A stretch of 5,273 nucleotides of DNA from Kiritimatiellales bacterium (lineage in GTDB: Bacteria; Verrucomicrobiota; Kiritimatiellia; Kiritimatiellales; Pontiellaceae), in assembly GCA_013042165.1 (NCBI GenBank), contig JABDQT010000074.1, positions 1-5,273 on the forward strand. The letters are read 5' to 3'. A program made the position numbers and the translations under genes. Under the pieces are notes generated by a model. That model had not been told where the DNA came from. It did no database searches and saw nothing but the letters and a program-made list of their open reading frames with translations. Below are positions 4,140-5,273 of this stretch, piece after piece; position 1 is the first letter of the stretch; each line of letters starts with the position of its first letter.

Positions 4140-4172
4140 AATATAGGCATCATGATAAGCGCTTATGATGAT
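4140..4172 (-). promoter_or_regulatory. candidate operator and promoter of the ferredoxin gene
   Basis: ATCATGATAAGC (4149-4160) is followed directly by its near-perfect reverse complement GCTTATGATGAT (4161-4172), a 24-bp inverted repeat with one G·G mismatch per half. A -10-like TATATT on the minus strand (4140-4145) lies just downstream, so the repeat covers the spacer and -35 region, the classic place for a repressor or for an activator that replaces a -35 box. The AT-rich TGATAA/TTATGA halves recall Fur-family sites, but the identity of the regulator is a guess. Confidence 0.5.
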
Positions 4173-4254
4173 TTAAAGCGTAATAAAGGACTATTTGGGC
4201 CAAAGTCTCCCGTGTACTCGAGGTGTAAAAGGGTGTTCAGACGATGTTGAGCGG

Positions 4255-4283
4255 TTGACCTGAAATGCTGATCGGGGTAGATT
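4255..4283 (+). promoter_or_regulatory. sigma70-like promoter of the sensor kinase gene
   Basis: TTGACC (4255-4260) and TAGATT (4278-4283) are 17 bp apart, a good match in both hexamers. The expected transcript start leaves a leader of about 50 bases before the ATG at 4343. Confidence 0.5.
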
Positions 4284-4342
4284 GAGCGCCAGTTTGAATC
4301 CATCCTCTGGAAGGGGTGGCCTGTTCAAAAAAAGGGAACTTC

Positions 4343-5273
4343 ATGTTTCGCATTTCGAGTAGATCGGAAGTTAAGCCTGCTCCCCCTCCGCCAGCCGGAG
4401 TCACGGAAATTATTTTCTGTGTTTTCGATGAAAAAAATCATGTTCGCCATCACTTTCAGGCCATCTGCCCGGTGGACGAGGAGGAAGATCATTTCCTGCT
4501 GCTGAATGTGCCGGAAAGTGCTTTTGACAGCTGTGTGCTGAGCGAGGCGGTTGCGACGCGTCAACCGGCATCCATTGCGCTCTCTTATGGAGAGGGGCGG
4601 CGGAAATATCTCAACGTTCTGCCCTATGAGCGCAAGCGCGGAAAATGGCGATATGCCTGCCTGCAGATCTCCACCGAGGCACCCGATCCTGATTCGGCCA
4701 TCACGGCCTGGGTGAGAGCGCTGGCGGAAGAACGGGTGTGTTTCCTGCTCGTGGATGCACACAACACGATTCAGTCCGCGAGTGCGGAGGTTCCCGAAGC
4801 GTTTGGGCATACGTCCGAGACCCTCATGGGATTAAATCTGAGCGACCTGTTTTCGGGTCTGGATCTAAGCATGATGGACTCCTGCGCATTGGATATGAAT
4901 GAACCGATCCCGGGTTTTGTGTTGCGCTGCCTCGATGGCTCGCACCGTGATGTGGAACTCCTGAAATATTCAGCCGCGGATCACTGCATGCTCTATGCGG
5001 TTTGTGATGTAACGCGGCCGCAGCTAAACGAGGAAATTGCCCAGGTCAGCACACGGGAGCGCCGCCGGATCGGGCAGGACCTGCATGATTCAATCGGTCA
5101 ATTGCTAACAGGGATCAGTCTTTTAAGCCGTTCCCTCGCCTATTTTTTTATTATTTATTGTAATCTCGGCGAGGAGGATGCGGCCCAGATTTCCGAGCTG
5201 GCCGATGACGCCAGCAACCAGATTCGCCAGATCTCCCGCGGTCTGATGCCGGCGGATATTGTCGAGCGCGGCT
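4343..5273 (+). CDS. PAS-domain sensor histidine kinase, HisKA_3 (NarX/DegS-like) type, 3' end outside window
   Basis: The ATG at 4343 is preceded by AGGGA at good distance, and the frame is open to the window end (310 residues visible). Residues 1-19 are a Pro-rich tail. Residues 20-125 form an unrecognised alpha/beta region (EIIFCVFDEKNHV... KWRYACLQI). Residues 131-224 look like a PAS domain (CFLLVDAHNTIQSAS...VPEAFG, ending YAVCDVT). RERRRIGQDLHDSIGQLLTGISLL (238-261) is the HisKA_3 dimerisation and phosphotransfer motif, with H248 as the phosphorylated His; QIRQISRGLMP closes the helical pair. The ATP-binding domain must follow beyond the window. There is no membrane helix before the PAS domain, so sensing is probably cytoplasmic. 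Such kinases usually act on NarL/FixJ-type regulators. An odd 24-base AT-rich patch (5141-5164) codes YFFIIYCN inside the helix pair, where polar residues are normal. Confidence 0.9.
   Translation, partial: MFRISSRSEVKPAPPPPAGVTEIIFCVFDEKNHVRHHFQAICPVDEEEDHFLLLNVPESAFDSCVLSEAVATRQPASIALSYGEGRRKYLNVLPYERKRGKWRYACLQISTEAPDPDSAITAWVRALAEERVCFLLVDAHNTIQSASAEVPEAFGHTSETLMGLNLSDLFSGLDLSMMDSCALDMNEPIPGFVLRCLDGSHRDVELLKYSAADHCMLYAVCDVTRPQLNEEIAQVSTRERRRIGQDLHDSIGQLLTGISLLSRSLAYFFIIYCNLGEEDAAQISELADDASNQIRQISRGLMPADIVERG

Noticed and set aside
4325..4810. A 161-residue minus-strand open frame.
   Set aside because: It is the shadow of the plus-strand sensor kinase, whose recognisable PAS and HisKA_3 motifs, start site and promoter are on the other strand.

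Overview
The window looks like chromosomal DNA of a Gram-negative bacterium of moderate GC content. It carries a tmRNA gene with an encoded CCA, a tRNA-Arg(ACG), a PAS/HisKA_3 sensor kinase, a thioredoxin-like [2Fe-2S] ferredoxin, and an exported protein with a cleavable signal peptide. Small palindromes and GIY-YIG nuclease genes beside RNA genes fit an environmental bacterium (for example the PVC group or a deltaproteobacterium-like lineage). The sequence alone does not settle the phylum.

Layout. (1) 3-782 (+): the C-terminal part of a RecB/Cas4-type PD-(D/E)XK nuclease with a Cys cluster; its start lies outside the window. (2) 783-1470: an unusual RNA island. A promoter-like site leads into two degenerate tRNA-like units, then a tRNA-Arg(ACG), then a GIY-YIG nuclease gene broken by one frameshift, then a fourth tRNA-like remnant that repeats the tRNA 3' end. 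In the three degenerate units the anticodon arm is replaced by a GC-rich hairpin with a variable four-base loop. (3) 1479-1925 (-): a small exported, C-terminally membrane-anchored protein. (4) 2155-2508 (+): tmRNA with the tag reading frame ADESYALAA. It is followed at once by two palindromic repeats and an intact GIY-YIG nuclease gene (2640-2924). (5) 3039-3455 (+): a VOC/glyoxalase-fold protein, tail to tail with 3452-3688 (-), a small Cys-containing protein of unknown function. (6) 3819-4115 (-): a [2Fe-2S] thioredoxin-like ferredoxin, with a 24-bp inverted repeat in its promoter region. (7) 4343-5273 (+): a PAS/HisKA_3 histidine kinase that runs off the end of the window.

The most interesting pattern is that two unrelated-looking GIY-YIG nuclease genes each sit directly downstream of a structured RNA gene with an acceptor stem (tRNA-Arg and tmRNA). 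Each has hairpin repeats around it, and in one case the tRNA 3' end is duplicated on the far side. This suggests a very small mobile or homing-like unit that uses tRNA-like 3' ends as targets. The ferredoxin, small Cys protein and kinase may form a redox-linked neighbourhood, but that rests on proximity only.
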